Position numbers and translations under genes: made by a program
Shown: one piece after another, positions 63,869-64,000 of the stretch
How the letters are laid out: each line of letters begins with the position of its first letter
How positions within the stretch are numbered: position 1 is the stretch's first letter
The notes under the pieces: model-generated
The model's database searches: none
Seen by the model: the letters and a program-made list of their open reading frames with translations, nothing else
What the model was told of the DNA's origin: nothing
From: Haematococcus lacustris
Taxonomy: Eukaryota; Chlorophyta; Chlorophyceae; Chlamydomonadales; Haematococcaceae
Direction of reading: 5' to 3'
NCBI GenBank assembly: GCA_030144725.1
Contig: JASKMD010000021.1
Location: 1,509,768-1,573,767 of the forward strand
Length of the DNA stretch: 64,000 nucleotides

Positions 63869-64000
63869 GTGAAGAGCTGGCTGGGCATCTTCCACTCCCT
63901 GCAGCCTCCCTGCTCCCCACCCCACCTGCTTAAGCTCAGGGAGGGCCTGCCCACCATGCTGCTGCGCAACATCAGCTCTGCCCTGGGCATGGCTAACGGC
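63869..64000 (+). CDS. Pif1/Helitron-type helicase fragment (partial at window end)
   Basis: After an acceptor-like GCGCTGCAG the frame reads VKSWLGIFHSLQPP, SPPHLLKLREGLPTMLLRN and ISSALGMANG to the window edge. The order FxxSL-PPHxLxLKxGxPxMLLRN-xxxxGLxNG is the signature around domain 2A/2B of Pif1-like helicases, including the Rep-Hel protein of Helitrons. Walker A/B motifs would lie in upstream exons that I could not find. Either a Helitron helicase or a cellular Pif1 homologue; a Helitron is favoured in this repeat-rich setting. Confidence 0.6.
   Translation, partial: MKSWLGIFHSLQPPCSPPHLLKLREGLPTMLLRNISSALGMANG

Overview
The window is GC-rich eukaryotic nuclear DNA, most likely from a chlamydomonadalean (volvocalean) green alga. 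The evidence is a Dualen/RandI-type LINE carrying both an APE and a PD-(D/E)xK endonuclease (a clade first described in Chlamydomonas), genes with many short GC-rich introns, a chromovirus, a Ty1/copia element and very long G/C-rich microsatellites. A Haematococcus-like genome is a guess only. No rRNA, tRNA, CRISPR or prokaryotic operon was found.

Layout. 1-7751: a Dualen LINE copy is split by elements with CACTC termini. Element 1 (698-4657) has a 2-bp TG target duplication, and its removal restores the LINE reading frame. 7795-14200: an inverted duplication of a coiled-coil gene, hit by a complete Ty1/copia element (8803-13727, TSD GCTGG). 14200-16100: a LINE 3' remnant and a Gln-rich coiled-coil pseudogene. 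16767-22455: CTACAGTACTGTAG palindrome arrays, a 106-bp MITE, and a core holding large microsatellites, including about 205 copies of TGGGC. 22690-40860 (minus): a second, huge Dualen copy. It has a 38-residue-repeat leader, an ORF with a 2A ribosome-skipping motif and a Josephin-like protease, a second Josephin-like domain, APE, RT, PHD, RNase H and the restriction-like endonuclease. Its APE domain is interrupted by CACT element 2 (29231-33011, TSD TT), and again the frame is restored on removal. 40906-46961: a young Ty3/gypsy chromovirus with seemingly identical LTRs. 47507-51400: an intron-containing tyrosine recombinase gene (Crypton-like) between 188-bp direct repeats. 51400-54000: palindrome array and unassigned DNA. 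54089-62614: two tandem nine-exon-type GT90/CAP10 glycosyltransferase genes, the only likely host metabolic genes; the second lacks its last two exons in the window. 63869-64000: an exon-like fragment of a Pif1/Helitron-type helicase.

The most unusual system is a set of related units (two with proven ends, one without). Each carries convergent, inverted arrays of a short palindrome around a core of pyrimidine-rich, splice-site-like modules. The cores are related, but the palindrome sequence differs completely between units (GGACCCTGCGCAGGGTCC, CATCTGCACAGATG, CTACAGTACTGTAG). Most other coding capacity is retrotransposon-derived, and much of it is broken by frameshifts, nonsense changes or nested insertions.
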